From Ilex aquifolium (Eukaryota; Streptophyta; Magnoliopsida; Aquifoliales; Aquifoliaceae), in assembly GCA_951799425.1 (NCBI GenBank), contig OX637405.1:26948635-27012634 (forward strand): a stretch of DNA of 64,000 nucleotides, written 5' to 3'. Below the pieces are notes generated by a model, which saw only the letters and a program-made list of their open reading frames with translations, was not told the DNA's origin and did not search any database. The position numbers were made by a program, and so were the translations under genes. Shown one piece after another: positions 24,061 through 36,287 of this stretch; within the stretch, counting starts at the first letter, position 1, and every line of letters begins with the position of its first letter.

Positions 24061-24500
24061 TGAAAGTGAGGGTAGCTAAAGAGCGCTGGCGGTAGGAGAC
24101 GCGCCCCGGTGCAGACAGTGAGGTGCTGCACGGGAGGCTAGGGCATTTCAGGGGAGGACGCTAGATACGAGGAGGCATATGCCAGGAGGAGTGATGCAGG
24201 CGCGGGTGGCGCTAAGGCAGGTGACAGGCCCAAACGGGCGAGACAAGTACCAAGGTGGGCCAGGAGGCAAGCGCCAAAACGGGCTAGGCATACACCAAGG
24301 CGAGGGTGCAAAACTGATTTCTCCCTGGGGGGTATCCCGCGTGGTTTCTATGTGGGGGAATCCCGCATGGCTGGCGCCTGAGTTGAGGGCGCCAGCGCGG
24401 AGGTGCGCTCGGGCGAGGAGGCGAGCGCCGGTGACTGGGACTAGTCGCGGCGATGAGGACGCGCGAAAGTGGTCTTGGTTTGGGTGGAGAATTTAGCAAT
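24061..24500. other. GC-rich island with repeated GCGCC words
   Basis: Strikingly GC-rich against an AT-rich background, with many GCGCC/GGCGC words, resembling the GC-rich gag N-terminus at 25430-25600. It may be a diverged gag N-terminal coding piece on the minus strand. No clean frame supports a gene. Confidence 0.4.
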
Positions 24501-24789
24501 GATGGAGGACCCATCATTTTCAATACTTTGTGGCAATAAAATACAATCATCTTATTGGAATATTTTTTGACAAAGTGGAGAAAAAGATGGGAACAATGGA
24601 TGGCCACTTGGAAGATTTGTTGAATAATGTGGAGGATTATATTAAAAAGTCAAGCAAGTGGAAGCATGATAGCCAGGGCGCCGCAGAGGGCGATAGCAAA
24701 AACCATGTTACTCAGTGTCCACAGCGACACAAACAGTAGTTGTTGACCATCAAATACTGACGCTAAAATTGCTAGGATCGTTTCTATTT

Positions 24790-25736
24790 TTCGTATTCCG
24801 CTACACATAAAGACTTAGAAACCTTGGCTTTGGTGACATTCTCAGCGTTCATGTATTTCTAGGCTTTTGTCCCGGTCTTGCTGGATGTTGAGCAAGTGGG
24901 CCACAAGCTTTTGATATCGGCATCCCACCTATGAAGTGGGATACGAAATACTTACTTATTTGAGCAAAAGAATCAATGAAAGCTGGTCTGTGCTTGGCGA
25001 ACCATTTGCGTGCAAATCCCTTAAAGGTGGTAGGAAAAACCCTGTACATAATTTTGTCTGGTATGTTGTGTAGTTACATGAGGGATTTATAGGTGTCAAA
25101 GTGGTCTAATGGATCTTTTGAGCCGTCAAAAACTTCCACAGTTGATATTTTGAACTTTGGGGGAAGGGGGTAATTGGCCACATTAGCTACGAACGGTGTG
25201 TCAGTATGCCTTTCAAGGTTCTTGACTGTTTTCAGCCCTCGCGCATTGATGGCATTGAAGACGTCGCCAAGCTGGTTATGTAGTTCCTTGATATTTTTCA
25301 TCCCAGGGGTTTGTGACGCCCTTATGAGGGTTATTGTGGTGGCTTTCATTGTCATACTGGGTTCCCCTTTATCCTTTTCGAACGAGGGGTCGACAGCCTG
25401 GGAGGATAGAATAAGCGCTCGAGGAGGGAGAGGCGGGAGTCACGCTGAGGCAAGGCGCCAGGGCGCGTTGCGCGAGGCGCCTGGGAAGCTTGCTCTCCTA
25501 GGTGCTGGGGTGCTTGGGGTAGTAGGCAAGGCGCCCCGGGCGCTGGCACTCCTGGGTGTTCAGGCGTCTGGGGAGCCGCCATTATTGGGTGCCCAACGAG
25601 CATTAATTGGAGCTGTTGGTTTTGGTTTACCAATAACTACATCGTCTCTAGTAATTGTGGTCCAACAACAACATTTGCCAGCAGTGGCGGGACCTCATCA
25701 AGATGTTGATCATCGTCTTCCCTTTGTTGATTCATG
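24790..25736 (-). pseudogene. Tat-type Gypsy gag (degenerate)
   Basis: Minus strand: starts near 25736 with MNQQREDDDQHLDEVPPLLA. A Pro/Ala/Gln-rich region with repeated APxAP words follows (25633-25430). Then comes the capsid: NYPLPPKFKISTVEVFDGSK, DPLDHFDTYKSLM (25355-25074), MYRVFPTTFKGFARKWFAKH and FIGG (25049-24950). It then shifts frame at DRDKSLEIHE and stops. This is the capsid precursor of Retand/Tat elements. The pol that should follow is absent: the next recognisable element sequence is the antisense ORF at 24060. Confidence 0.75.
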
Positions 25737-25790
25737 GATCTAGTGGTAATGACCATAAAAAAAGAAAGACAGTAGGTAAAAACTAAGTCG

Positions 25791-25810
25791 TTCCCACAGA
25801 CAACACTAAC
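25791..25810 (-). promoter_or_regulatory. Possible degenerate primer-binding site
   Basis: The minus strand reads TAGTGTTGTCTGTGGGAA, resembling the TGGCGCCGTCTGTGGGAA primer site of Retand/Tat elements with four or five changes. Position just upstream of gag fits. The 5' LTR beyond it could not be delimited. Confidence 0.4.
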
Positions 25811-26183
25811 TCATTTGGTGAAAGCACTTTCTGGTAAAAGTTTGGTATGCATAGCATTTTCCTTATTTTTAATACCACGTCATCTTACTGACCATATTGT
25901 CTGTTATGTTGATCGAGGAAATTATGCCAATCTGGCTATGTACCAAACTCCCAAACCCATATTACTCAATCCCTTGTGGTTACGCATATGGCTTCGCACG
26001 ATCAGACTTGCTAAGAAAAAAGTGGTTCAGCGCAAGGGTTCCACAGGGTCTTTGTGGCACCCATGACACTTGTTCCTCGAAGTGGTTTAGCCATTCAGGA
26101 CATAAGGACCACCACCACGGGACCACAATGTGTCTCCTGCTATTATGTAGCTCTTATTATTCAAAGAGTATTGTTTTGGTAGG
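25811..26183. other. Repeat-derived non-coding stretch
   Basis: Words such as CACCCATGAC and CTCGAAGTGG (about 26060) recur at 43185-43210 beyond the Mutator element, so this is a dispersed repeat. The 25897-26454 open frame runs into the LTR at 26189 and has no recognised domain. Confidence 0.4.
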
Positions 26184-26188
26184 GATAT

Positions 26189-26639
26189 TGTTGAAATTTG
26201 ACCTAAACTCTCTAATTGTTATGATGGAGAGTTTGTTGGGTAATCAATGTGAGAATCCTATATGTAATAGAATTATATTGAAAGAGTTTTTATATACCAT
26301 GAATAGGTATGTTAGACATGTGTTAGGAAACATAAAGATCAAGTTGTATCTGAATAGGTTTGAGTTACAATATTTGATCCCCATAAATAGGGTTGAGTAT
26401 GATGTAATTAATTACCAGATGATCAGTTTTTCAATGAATAATACATCAATGTAGATTTTTGGTCCGTGGATGTAGGTACGACATACCAAGGTGAGTATGC
26501 TGTATCGAACCACGTTATATCTTTGTGTCATGTTTTTATTGTTTTCCTATCTTTGAATTCCTATTTTCCAATAAGTATTATTTGTGTTAATTATCTGCTA
26601 TGCAAAACCAACAAGTGGTATCAGAGCTATGTTCCAACA
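26189..26639 (+). repeat. 5' LTR of the 1.55-kb element
   Basis: It contains its own tRNA-iMet-like word TGGTATCAGAGCT (26616-26628) just before the terminal TTCCAACA, so the primer motif is present twice, once inside the LTR and once after it. Confidence 0.85.
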
Positions 26640-27311
26640 AGTGGTATTAGAGCTAGATTAATGATCATGGTATAACAATCAGAGCTAGATTGATGATCTC
26701 AGTAGAACAGTCAGAGCTAAATTTACGATACTGATGCAGCAATCAAAGCAAATTATTTGCGATTCAATGATCAAGTTGGTGTTCATTTTGAAGAAGACTC
26801 TATTGCCATGTATGTATAATTCATAATTTTGTTTAGATTCACAAAAAAAAAAAAAAAAAAAATTAAATTTGGTATGAAACCAAACGGAAGACTAAGGTGT
26901 TTCCTGATTGTTTGGATTTCAAGAATTACTACATGTGCTGTGTTGAAGATGTTTCTTCAGGTTTTTGGGCTCTTAGAGTTGAAGTTACGGTATTCCAATA
27001 GTTTGGGAGCTATTAGGCTGACATAAACCCAATAGTAATGATATGGTATCTCATGGGTTACGAGTTACTGGGCTTTACCTTTAAATGGTGAAGTATTAAC
27101 CATTAAGACCTCCCAAGAGTAGGTAAGACGCGGGCATAGATGCACAGATGATGCAGGCCAAGATGCAGGCTCTTGAACGACAGAGAGAATTGTGACGACT
27201 CAAAAGAGTAGGTTTGCATGTGGTGCTTTAAAAAATTGGTGGATCAAAATCAAGGGTGCTAGGCCCGATCTTAAGCACGACCAAAGTTGAAGAGTTTGGT
27301 TCAAGGGAGGC

Positions 27312-27741
27312 TGTAAGAATTTGACCCAAACTCTCTAATTATTATGATGAAGAGTTTGTTGGATAATCAATATGAGAATCCTATATGTAATAAGATTATA
27401 TTGGAAGAGTTTTAATATAACATGAACAGGTATGTTAGACATGTGCTAGGAAACATAAATATCAAGTTTTATCTGAATAGGTTTGTGTTACAGTATTTTA
27501 TCCTTATAAATAGGGTTGAGTATTATGTAATCAATTACCAGATGATTAATTTTTCAATGAATAATACATCGATGTAGATTCTTGGTTCGTGGATGTAGGT
27601 ATGGTATTGAACCATGTTATATCTTTATATCATGTTTTTATTGTTTTCCTATCTTTGAATTCCTATTTTTCAATAAGTATTATTTGTGTTAATTATTCGC
27701 TGTGCAAAAACAACAAATGGTATCAGAGTTATGTTCTAACA
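27312..27741 (+). repeat. 3' LTR of the 1.55-kb element
   Basis: Aligns along its full length with the 5' LTR except for an internal gap of about 20 bases near 27600. Mismatches are moderate, so insertion is not recent. Confidence 0.85.
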
Positions 27742-27746
27742 GATAT

Positions 27747-28400
27747 GGTACCAACATTGAGGGGATACTATAAAACTACCCTGCATCATGAGCATTAACT
27801 CAACAGAACTACATCACCGCGACTCTGCCAAGCCTTTGTTTACCCTCATGTATGAATGGTGGCACCTACGGAATGGAATTGGATTATTTAGTCCAGCATT
27901 AAAGATTACTTTCGCTCAAGCAAATACACAACTATCGTGCTTGTTGGCCCTTTGTCATATGGAGGTTCAATGCATGTGGGTGATCTGGTTCCTCCGAAGT
28001 TGAAACCTGTCTAAACATGTCACGAGCCTAAAACCTGGTGAAGACAGGAAAAATGACTCTATCGTGACCATGAACCAAGTATTTGAACACACACAACGCA
28101 ATACCTCTTAATCATGGGAACTACTTCACTCTTAAATAATGGTACATCGCGAAGAGTGGTCCGAAGGACTCTCGGAATCCTCGAGGTCCCTAAGATTCGT
28201 GTTCTTCAAAGGGGCCTCACCATTCGAGTAACATAAAAATGAACTGTTCAAGAGAATCACATGGGTGGCGTTGATGAACCAAACACACCACTACGAAGCT
28301 AAAGTACTTTATGAAGATGAACATACTTGCTGGATTGGTAATATATACACCCATGGGTTGCTGTATTCTTTCTTGCAATGCTTGCTCCGAAATGGTAGGG
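27747..28400. other. Repeat-derived non-coding stretch before the Mutator element
   Basis: Resumes the sequence interrupted at 26188. Words around 28215-28280 (CGAGTAAC, AAATGAACTG, TCACATGGGTGGC) recur at 43215-43270 on the far side of the Mutator element. No gene. Confidence 0.4.
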
Positions 28401-28410
28401 CTACCTAAGG

Positions 28411-28645
28411 GAGCTTTTACCCTAACCCATGGGGTTTTTCAAAGTTATACGCAAAATAGGGTAGTTTTCAAACTATTTTCCAAGTCCAGGTAGTTTTAAA
28501 AACGTCATTCCAACTGACGTGTTTGTGTAAAAACGTCATTCCAACCAACGTCTTTAAAAAATATTTTATTTTTTGAAAAAGTCACATAAAACGTTGTTCT
28601 GACCAACGTCTTCTTAAAAACGTTGGTTCAACCAACGTTTTATGC
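28411..28645 (+). repeat. Left TIR of the MULE with palindromic subterminal repeats
   Basis: After the first about 90 bp come four spaced imperfect palindromes built from ACGTCA or ACGTTG and their complement (28501-28520, 28533-28552, 28591-28612, 28619-28639). The last is perfect: AACGTTGGTT and its reverse complement around one central base. Confidence 0.85.
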
Positions 28646-28739
28646 GTTTGCATCTGACCCTTATTCTCTTCTTTCCCTTTTGCCTTTATTCTTTCATTTT
28701 CCCCAAATTGAGAAACCTAATTCGAAATCAATCAGCCCC

Positions 28740-29010
28740 ATTCCATGTGAAACCACCAGCAACACCACCATAACTAGCCCACAACCCACAGTCATAGCAT
28801 CACGACCATCCAAAACCACCAGCAACACCACCATCACTATCCCACAGCCCAGCACTGTCACCATCGGAAACCCCCAGCCCAGCACCACCACCATCCGAAA
28901 CCCCAAACACAACACCACCACCATCAAAAACCCCCAGCACCAACACCATCACCATTAGAAACCCCCAGCCAAGCACCACCACTATCATAAACCACCAGGC
29001 CAGTCCCAGC
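28740..29010 (+). repeat. CACCA-rich minisatellite
   Basis: Imperfect units of about 30-36 bp (CCATCnGAAACCCCCAGCCC with AGCACCACCA) repeat about five to seven times. The overlapping open frame at 28623-28958 is a product of this Thr/Pro-rich repeat and is not a supported gene. Confidence 0.65.
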
Positions 29011-29733
29011 CCCAGCAAAACCACCTTTGTTGACTGTTTATGGCCACCGGAGTTGCTGGGTTGAAGAACACTGGAGCTCCTGTATTTGTTGAAGACCACC
29101 AGATTCCCCAATGTATGTGACTGACTCTTTCTCTCTGTCTCTCTCTCTCACAGTATGCTCTCAATGTTTGATCCATCTATTGTATGTTGTGATTATTGTT
29201 GTAGTTATATATGTTTTTGTGCACTGTTATTTTTTGTTTTGATGAATGATTTGTGCACTGTTATGTTGTTCTTTGATTCATGGTTAGAGATGTTTTGTGC
29301 ACTATTATGTTGTTTTTTTATTAATGTTTTGGGGAAAGTTATTTTGTGTTTTGATTCATCGATATGCAATGTTAATTTACGGTAAGAGTCATGGTTTGTG
29401 GATTTTTATTTTGTGGTTTGATTGATCAATATGGACTGTTAATTTGTGGGTTGATTCATTGATATGCTTGTGTTTGTGGTTCATTCATCGATATGAACTG
29501 GTGATTGTGGTTGGTTCAGTGATATGCATATTGATTCATGTTATTCCTTCTACTTAACATGTTAAAATAATAATTGAATAATCGATATTATTCTTGTTCA
29601 CCACAGTAATTTGCACAGTTAATTTGTCAATCACAGTATGTAATTTGCACTGTTTTGTGTTAACATAATCATGTACTTTTGGAGTTTGTCTTGTTGATGA
29701 TATTTAATTGAGAAATCATCTTTGATAATCATG
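29011..29733. other. Non-coding region inside the MULE
   Basis: T/G-rich with loosely repeated words (TTGTGCACTGTTATGTTG, GATTCATCGATATG) at about 40-bp intervals. May be leader or intron sequence of the element; no gene supported. Confidence 0.4.
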
Positions 29734-29738
29734 TACTG

Positions 29739-32362
29739 TGTAAAATCCGAACATGCATGTGTACGAAAAATATTTTTATAGTGCATGTTTTATTAGGTAT
29801 GTAATTAAAAAAAATTAGATTAAAAATTAAAAAAAATAGATTTAAGGTATTTACGGAAATGACATTGCATGGCATTTCATTCCAAGCTGCTGCCTGGCAG
29901 CAGCAGAGCTCTCCCTAGCCTTTTCCAAGCTTCTAGAGTGTTTGAGGAGGTGCTCAAGACTTTAGCTGGTCTCTGGATGAGGTAGAACTACAAAAAGGAG
30001 AGAGAAATAGAGGTGAGAGGGTAGAGAGAGAAAGTGCAAGAATTGGATTTCAGATTTTCTTTGGAGGGCTGTTCGAACGATCAAAGGTATACATCTAGCC
30101 TAATTAGGATGCTAGAAATTCATTGATGGTGTTAGTTTTTGATTTGGGTAAGTAGTTAAGCTCGAATTCGAGTTTTATAGTTTTGGGGTTTTGGTTTTCT
30201 TGAAATGGGTTCATGTATACTCTTCATTCTAACTTAATTAATCTATATGGTTGTGTTTCTGGGAGTTCAAGGACTGGTTTAGTGGTGGTTTTGGGTGTTT
30301 CCGTGGTCGATGGTGGAGGTTTGAGGAAGATAAAGTTTGAAGGTTAGGGTTTGTGTTCTTGAGAATTTGGACTTGTTAATCTTGCATTTTTAAAGTGTAA
30401 AGGGTATTGTCCTAGACTAAAAAGGACCCAAGGAATCCATTTCAACCATTAAAATTGCATTTGGTTGATGTTTGGGGGGTCAAAAGACCATTTGCAGGTC
30501 TAGCCATAAACCAAAAATCTTAATTTTTGATGAGTTTATGCTTAATTCGAAGATTGAAACTCATGGGGTTTGCTAAAATGATGTATGGTGAGTGTTTAGG
30601 TTCAAAAATTAGGAGGAGTGGTGTACTATAGAGGGAGAAAATGATGAGAGAAGTGGGGTAGGTGAAGCTTAAAATAGGGAACCTAGGGTTTTGGTCAAGG
30701 AGTTCAAGGAAGAAGATGAAGGAGGAAGAGGAGGTACACAAGTGCACCCTGTTGGTGCATGAGGGCACGTTTGACTTCCGATTGACCTCTGGTTGGTGCC
30801 AAAAGTTCCGTAACGTTCGTGCGGAGGTCCCAGTAAAATTTTAAGTCAATCTGTTTTGGCCTCTAGGGCCAATTTGACCCATTTTTTTGGGTGATTTTGA
30901 GAAAATAAATTTTATATTCATTCTTAGGTAGGTTAATTGAGTATGTATATGAAATTTTATTGAAAAATAATATCGTTTTATTTTTGGCTATTTCGGATCG
31001 AAAAGTAGCAGAGGGTAGGTTTCTCAATTCCGGATCAGTCGAAGCTTTTCAAATTCATTTTGAAATCATGTCTTACATTATTTATGAATTTTTAACATAT
31101 TTTAAAACTTATGATTTTTTATTTTGAATTTTGACTAAAAATCACAGATCCGGATTAGGGTTTTGAGTGCAGTAAAAAACACAGTGGTCCGAAACGATGC
31201 ATTTGACGGTATAAAATGAGATGCCTGATTCCTTTTAAACTATTTTTCAGTGCACATTGGTTTAGTGGTAATAAGGTTTTACGTTCTAATTTGAGGTTGT
31301 AGAAGATACTCACTAAGTTCGTAAACGCTTGAGGGGTCAGTTGGTCTTCGGACTTTGAGTACTGAAGTTAAGTTGTGGTGAATAGAAAACATCACGAAAT
31401 ATATTCATATGCATCAGTTAAGTTATTTTTGAGTCGATACTCATTTGCATTCATTCATGTGTTAACTATTAGGGTCGGAGGATACTACCTCAGTTACACA
31501 TAGGGATTGACCGTAAATAAAAGAGGGGTATCTGTTAGTAGTAAATGTGAAGTGTACTGCTTCATAATAATTAGAAATAAAAGTATACGATATATCGAGT
31601 TTATTCTCTTGTATGTGAGAAATCAATTTTGCCGAATTGATTTGAGTTGAGTTGCTTAAACTATGTATCAAATGTGTTTTTATGAAAAGCTTGTGATTTG
31701 AGTATTATCCACTAAGTCGATTTGTTGATAGCTTGACATGGCTTATATGTTGTTGATTTGGACGCTGTGCAATTGTCATGAGACAGCTTGACATTGCTTA
31801 AATGTTGTAGATAGTCTGACATTGCTTATATGTTGTTGTTTGACTCGCTGCTTATGTGGATATTTACTATTTGATATATGAGGATGATTTGAGTTTCAAA
31901 GTGAGTTGAGTTCACTTTGGTTGTGATTTGCTAGTTATGAGTATCTTTTGGGTAGAATTATATTTGATCCATATTTGGTTTTATTTCCTTTGATAATGAT
32001 GTTCAGTACACTCAAGAAAATTATTGATTTCAGGATGCTGAAGTCTAGAATGAAGTCCACTATTGCACTAGCATGATAGAGATGGGGGAAAACTAAGGAA
32101 TCTAGTTTATTTACATATTGTACATGAGTGTCTGTTTTTCCTGTTGTTTGTTGTAAAAGGATGAAATTCCTAATCTTTTATTTTGGTACAAACGACACCG
32201 TTGTGTAGTTTGTTATATAGTTTTCTATTTGGATTGTGGCATTCGGTGACATAATTGATTTTTAAATGCATTACTGCATTACAAACACAGGTATCACCAC
32301 GTGTTGAGTTACACTTCCAGCTATGGGAAACCAAAGAGGGTTTCTCGGGATGGGATGTGACA
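29739..32362 (+). mobile_element. Solo LTR of Tekay/Del-like type nested in the MULE
   Basis: Begins TGTAAAATCCGAACA and ends GGGATGTGACA, terminal forms similar to the LTR at 6503. Flanks are TACTG (29734-29738) and TATTG (32363-32367), a 5-bp duplication with one mismatch. No pol-like frame is present in 2.6 kb. Possible internal decay. Confidence 0.6.
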
Positions 32363-32367
32363 TATTG

Positions 32368-33000
32368 CTTCAATCTTACTTCTGTTAAGTACTCATTCAT
32401 TCCTTCCTCATTCAGTCTTTTATAATTCAACATCTGTACGAAAGCTAAATTTTTAATTTAAAAGAATATAATAATAATTCAGCGTAACTTTAACCATCGC
32501 TCTGTCAATCTCATTCGAAGCATTGTAGTTATGTCTCTTAGTCACCAAGGAACACAATTTTCCTCAATAATTTACATTCTTCACTAATGCAATAGAGTTA
32601 GAAAGTGTTGTCATCCTTGAGTTGGAAAGTCTTGATAATTGTGATAGAGTTGTAAATATAAGTAAATTACTGCCTTGTAAACCAAAAAATTGGCTACATC
32701 GTTTGCCTTCATGATAACATGATTGACTTCAGATTGAATTCCTGATAACATGTTAAAAGCTACACTCTTTTGGGGATTATTTTTTCAAACTTCCTGTTAC
32801 TATTTGGATCTCCATTTTTCTTAGTTTCCTAGTTGTACACTTCAAGCTCTATGGTTTCTTATTTTATCAATTCTTCTATGTCACTTGCGACAAATTCCAT
32901 GGGTCTTTGCTTTACTATAGTTACGTTTTTCCTCAAGTATTAACCCTTTCTATCCATCCCCAGGTTCTTGTGAATTCAGTACTTATTCCACGACGAAAAC
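32368..33000. other. Non-coding region upstream of the MULE transposase
   Basis: AT-rich, no ORF. Probably the promoter or leader of the transposase gene. Confidence 0.4.
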
Positions 33001-33007
33001 TGATGAA

Positions 33008-35637
33008 ATGGCGGGAAAATAAGTTATCGTTTTGTTGTATTGGGATGGACACATGGAATATGCATCAGAGAGTTTATCATACGATTATCCTCCCAAAGGT
33101 GAAATTGTTATAAATAGTGGCACAAAACTGCCGAAGTTGTTGAATACATATGTCGTTTTGGAAATTGTGAATGATGAACTTGTTACTCCTTTGGTTAATG
33201 TGGTACTTGACAACCCAACCATTGCTAGTGTTGTTTTGTATGTGGAGACAGAGGACATCAATGCTGTTATAGGCGGTAGTCAGACCAGAGGGTGTCTAAC
33301 CACCACTACCATGTCTTACACTGAGTTGCTTAGGTGAGAGATAGGTACCTCGACATTTCTAACTTTCGAGTTGATGCGTGAATGTGCCACTCCCGTAAGG
33401 CAACTCATGGATAAGTCTGGGCAGTACTTATACCCCCACCAATGTTCTAGCTCCACTACATATGGTGGGTAATCAACCAATAATGCACTGATTAAAATTT
33501 TTCAAATAGGTGAGGAGGGGATTGAGTTGGGTGAACAAGATGATGTCCATGAAACAACAAGATGATGTCCATGAAACAATAATGCAATAAAGCCCAATCT
33601 GGGAATATGAAGAAATGTGTGCAAATGATCGTACAGAAGAAGAAGAAGAAGAAGAAGAGTATGAGGAATTAATGATTGCTGAGCCAGATGACGAAGATGG
33701 GAATGGTGAAGACATTGAGGCTGGTGCGGAGGTTCGGATGCATAAGCCTTACTCCACCTCTGAATTTGGTCAGCATTCGGAAGCAGATAGATTAGTATCG
33801 TCTTCTTAATTGAATTTCTGGGGTCCGGTAAAGATGGAGTTGGCGAAGGGCATGGTTTTTAAGGATAAAGTTTCATTGATTAGGACAGTTAAATGGTATT
33901 CCATCAAGCTGAATTAGGATTATGTCATGGTCGAGACGAACACAACAGTGTGGGCTATACAGTGCAACATGTACATGCTGCCTAACTACAAGTGGAGACT
34001 ACGTGCTTGTTTTAGGAAAAAACTCAAAAATATTTCAGATGACGAAATATGATGGACATCATACTTGTTTTTACTCTCAAATGAGTCGTGACCACAGACA
34101 GTTAGACTCTGACTTTATATGTTGTAATATATTGGGACTTGTTGGTGATACCCCATAAGCAAAAATGTTAACAATTCAGAAGAATATAAAGGAGAAGTTT
34201 AAGTATGATATTTCCTACAAGAAAGTATGGATTGTGAGGTACAAGGTAATTGCCAAGATTTTCGGTGATTGAGACTCGTTGTATGACATGTTGCCTAAGT
34301 TTTTGGGTGCCATCAAGAAGTATAATCTTGGTTTGATTGTGAAGTGGTGGTATAACTATGAATCTGCTGAATATAATGTTTTTTATGAGTATTTTGGGCA
34401 TTCAAGGCCAGCATTAAAGAGTTTAAATATTGTTGAACTGTTGTCATTATTGATGGGACATTTCTGCGTGGCAAGTACAAGGAAAAATTGTTAGTGGTGA
34501 CGGGTTTTGATTCTAATAAGCCATTGTTTCCCATTGCATTTGCTATAGTGGAAGAGGAGAATCAATCAAGTTGATCTTTTTCCTATATTACATTCGGCAG
34601 ATAGTTCTTAGACATCGGCAAGGGATACGTGTAATTTCTGATAGGCACACGGGGATCCTTTCTGCTGTGAACATGGACAATTTTGGGTGGCATCCACCAT
34701 ATGCTTATCATCTCTTTTGTCTTCAGCATGTACGTAGTAATTTTAATACACAGTATAAGGATGGTCATTTGTACAATCTTATGTGGAGGGTTGACAAGGC
34801 AAGACAAGTTCACAAGTTCGATGTGTTGATGACCCAAATACGCAACGTCAAAGAGGAACTGGTTTAGTACTTGAACAATATACCAGTGAAGAAGTGGACA
34901 TTAGCCCATGATGGTGGATGACGATATGATATAATGACAACCAACATTTCTGAGGTTTTTAATAGTGTTCTACAAGGTGTTAGGTATTTGCCCATAACTG
35001 CTTGTGTGCAATCGATATTTTATCGGGTTACTAAGTATCATTTTGAACATCGAGATAATGTAGAAAAATGGAAAGAAAATGGGTTGGAGTTCCCTAAGAA
35101 TGTTGTGAAACGAGTACAACATGCACAACAAATGAGTCGTGTCCACGAAGTGACGCCATTTCATAGGGAGCGTGGTCTTGTTGAAGTGGTGACTGGCAGT
35201 CGTCAGAAGCAAGTTGTGTGTCTTGAAGATCGGTCGTGCACATGTAGAAAATGGGCAATTTACAGAATTCATTGCTCTCATGTATTGGTTGTATGCTGTC
35301 ATTTTCAATTGCATCTTTAGTCATATATAGATCTCATATACAACATTGATAATTTAGAGAAAATTTGGGATCCCCAAATGTATCATTTAGAGCATGAACA
35401 TTATTGGGATGATTCTCCATGTCCCAACTTAGTCTCTAATCTCAACCAATGTCGAGACTTGGTTGGTTGCCCACAGACATTGTGCATATAAATGAGATGG
35501 ACTTCTCATTAGAGGATCGTAATCAAATACATTGTGGGTTGTGTGACGAAGTGGGTCACGAAAGTGTTCATCCAGAAACACCCAAGCTCCATCATCCATT
35601 CACTAGGCAGTCCCAAGTTATTTTTTGTACTTGTTAA
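33008..35637 (+). pseudogene. MURA-type (mudrA) transposase with SWIM zinc finger, degenerate
   Basis: Order: N-terminal domain (33032-33337: YWDGHMEYASESLSYDYPPK); an acidic spacer (33615-33760, EEEEEEEEYEEL then DDEDGNGEDIE); the MuDR-type DNA-binding region (33830-34160) and catalytic core (34430-34870) with IIDGTFLRGKYKEKLLVVTG, GFDSNKPLFPIAFAIVEEEN, VISDRHTGILSAV and HLFCLQHVRSNF; then NISEVFNSVLQGVRYLPI (34934 on) and the SWIM finger C-x-C-x(n)-C-x-H (CTCRKWAIYRIHCSH, about 35236-35280). The Asp of DGTF and the DRH motif are kept. Many stops and shifts (33890-34430) inactivate it. Cuts and moves the MULE in the nucleus. Confidence 0.85.
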
Positions 35638-36060
35638 TTTGTCCTACGTTGTTCTAAAGTGTGAATTTTACCTTACGATGTGGTTATGTTGTAATATTTG
35701 GTAGGTAACGTTGAGAATTAGATGTTTGTTGAAATGATATCATTATGTTATCTTGTATGTTGGAAATCTTAACTTTCTCACTATATGATTGCAGATTTTT
35801 TGTTATATAATTGATGATTGTATTTGGTTTTTGTAGATTTTCTGTTCTGGCCATGGACAGTGATGGGAGACATTTACTACATCCTGGTCCACATGACCAT
35901 TCTGCTCTTTCATTGCAGGCAGATCATCAGTCAGATTATATATGGTAGGGTGTAAATGACCTCCTTTGCATTGTAGGCACAGTGAGCACACCGCACGAGA
36001 ATTACATATCACGGATGAGCGCGTTATTTGTTATTTATCACTGCTGGGTTTTACGGGGCG

Positions 36061-36231
36061 TAGGGATGGCAGTGGACTGGGGGAAAACGGGTATTCGTGC
36101 AAACTCGCCTTGTTTAGACTGGGGATGGACCATACGTATTGTACAGTGGGCGTATATGGGGATACCCGTATAAACCCGTGCGGGGATGAAGGTAGGGATG
36201 GACTTACCCTTAGCCCCCGCTATACCCATTA

Positions 36232-36287
<56 letters not shown>

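Larger units (their letters stand above)
26189..27741 (+). mobile_element. Complete non-autonomous LTR retrotransposon, 1.55 kb
   Basis: Two direct LTRs (26189-26639 and 27312-27741) start TGTTGAAATTTGACC or TGTAAGAATTTGACC and end TTCCAACA or TTCTAACA. Identical GATAT flanks the whole unit (26184-26188, 27742-27746). A primer site TGGTATTAGAGCTA (26642, tRNA-iMet-like) follows the first LTR, and a purine tract (AAGGGAGG) precedes the second. The 672-bp interior has no meaningful ORF. TRIM/LARD-like size; it must be moved by proteins of another, probably Copia, element. Confidence 0.88.

Noticed and set aside
25174-25743. 189-codon plus-strand open frame
   Set aside because: It is the shadow of the minus-strand gag (NYPLPPKFKI, RVFPTTFKGFARKWF), which has family motifs.
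28623-28958. Thr/Pro/His-rich 111-codon frame as a secreted protein
   Set aside because: It is read straight through a minisatellite and both strands give repeat-like frames.
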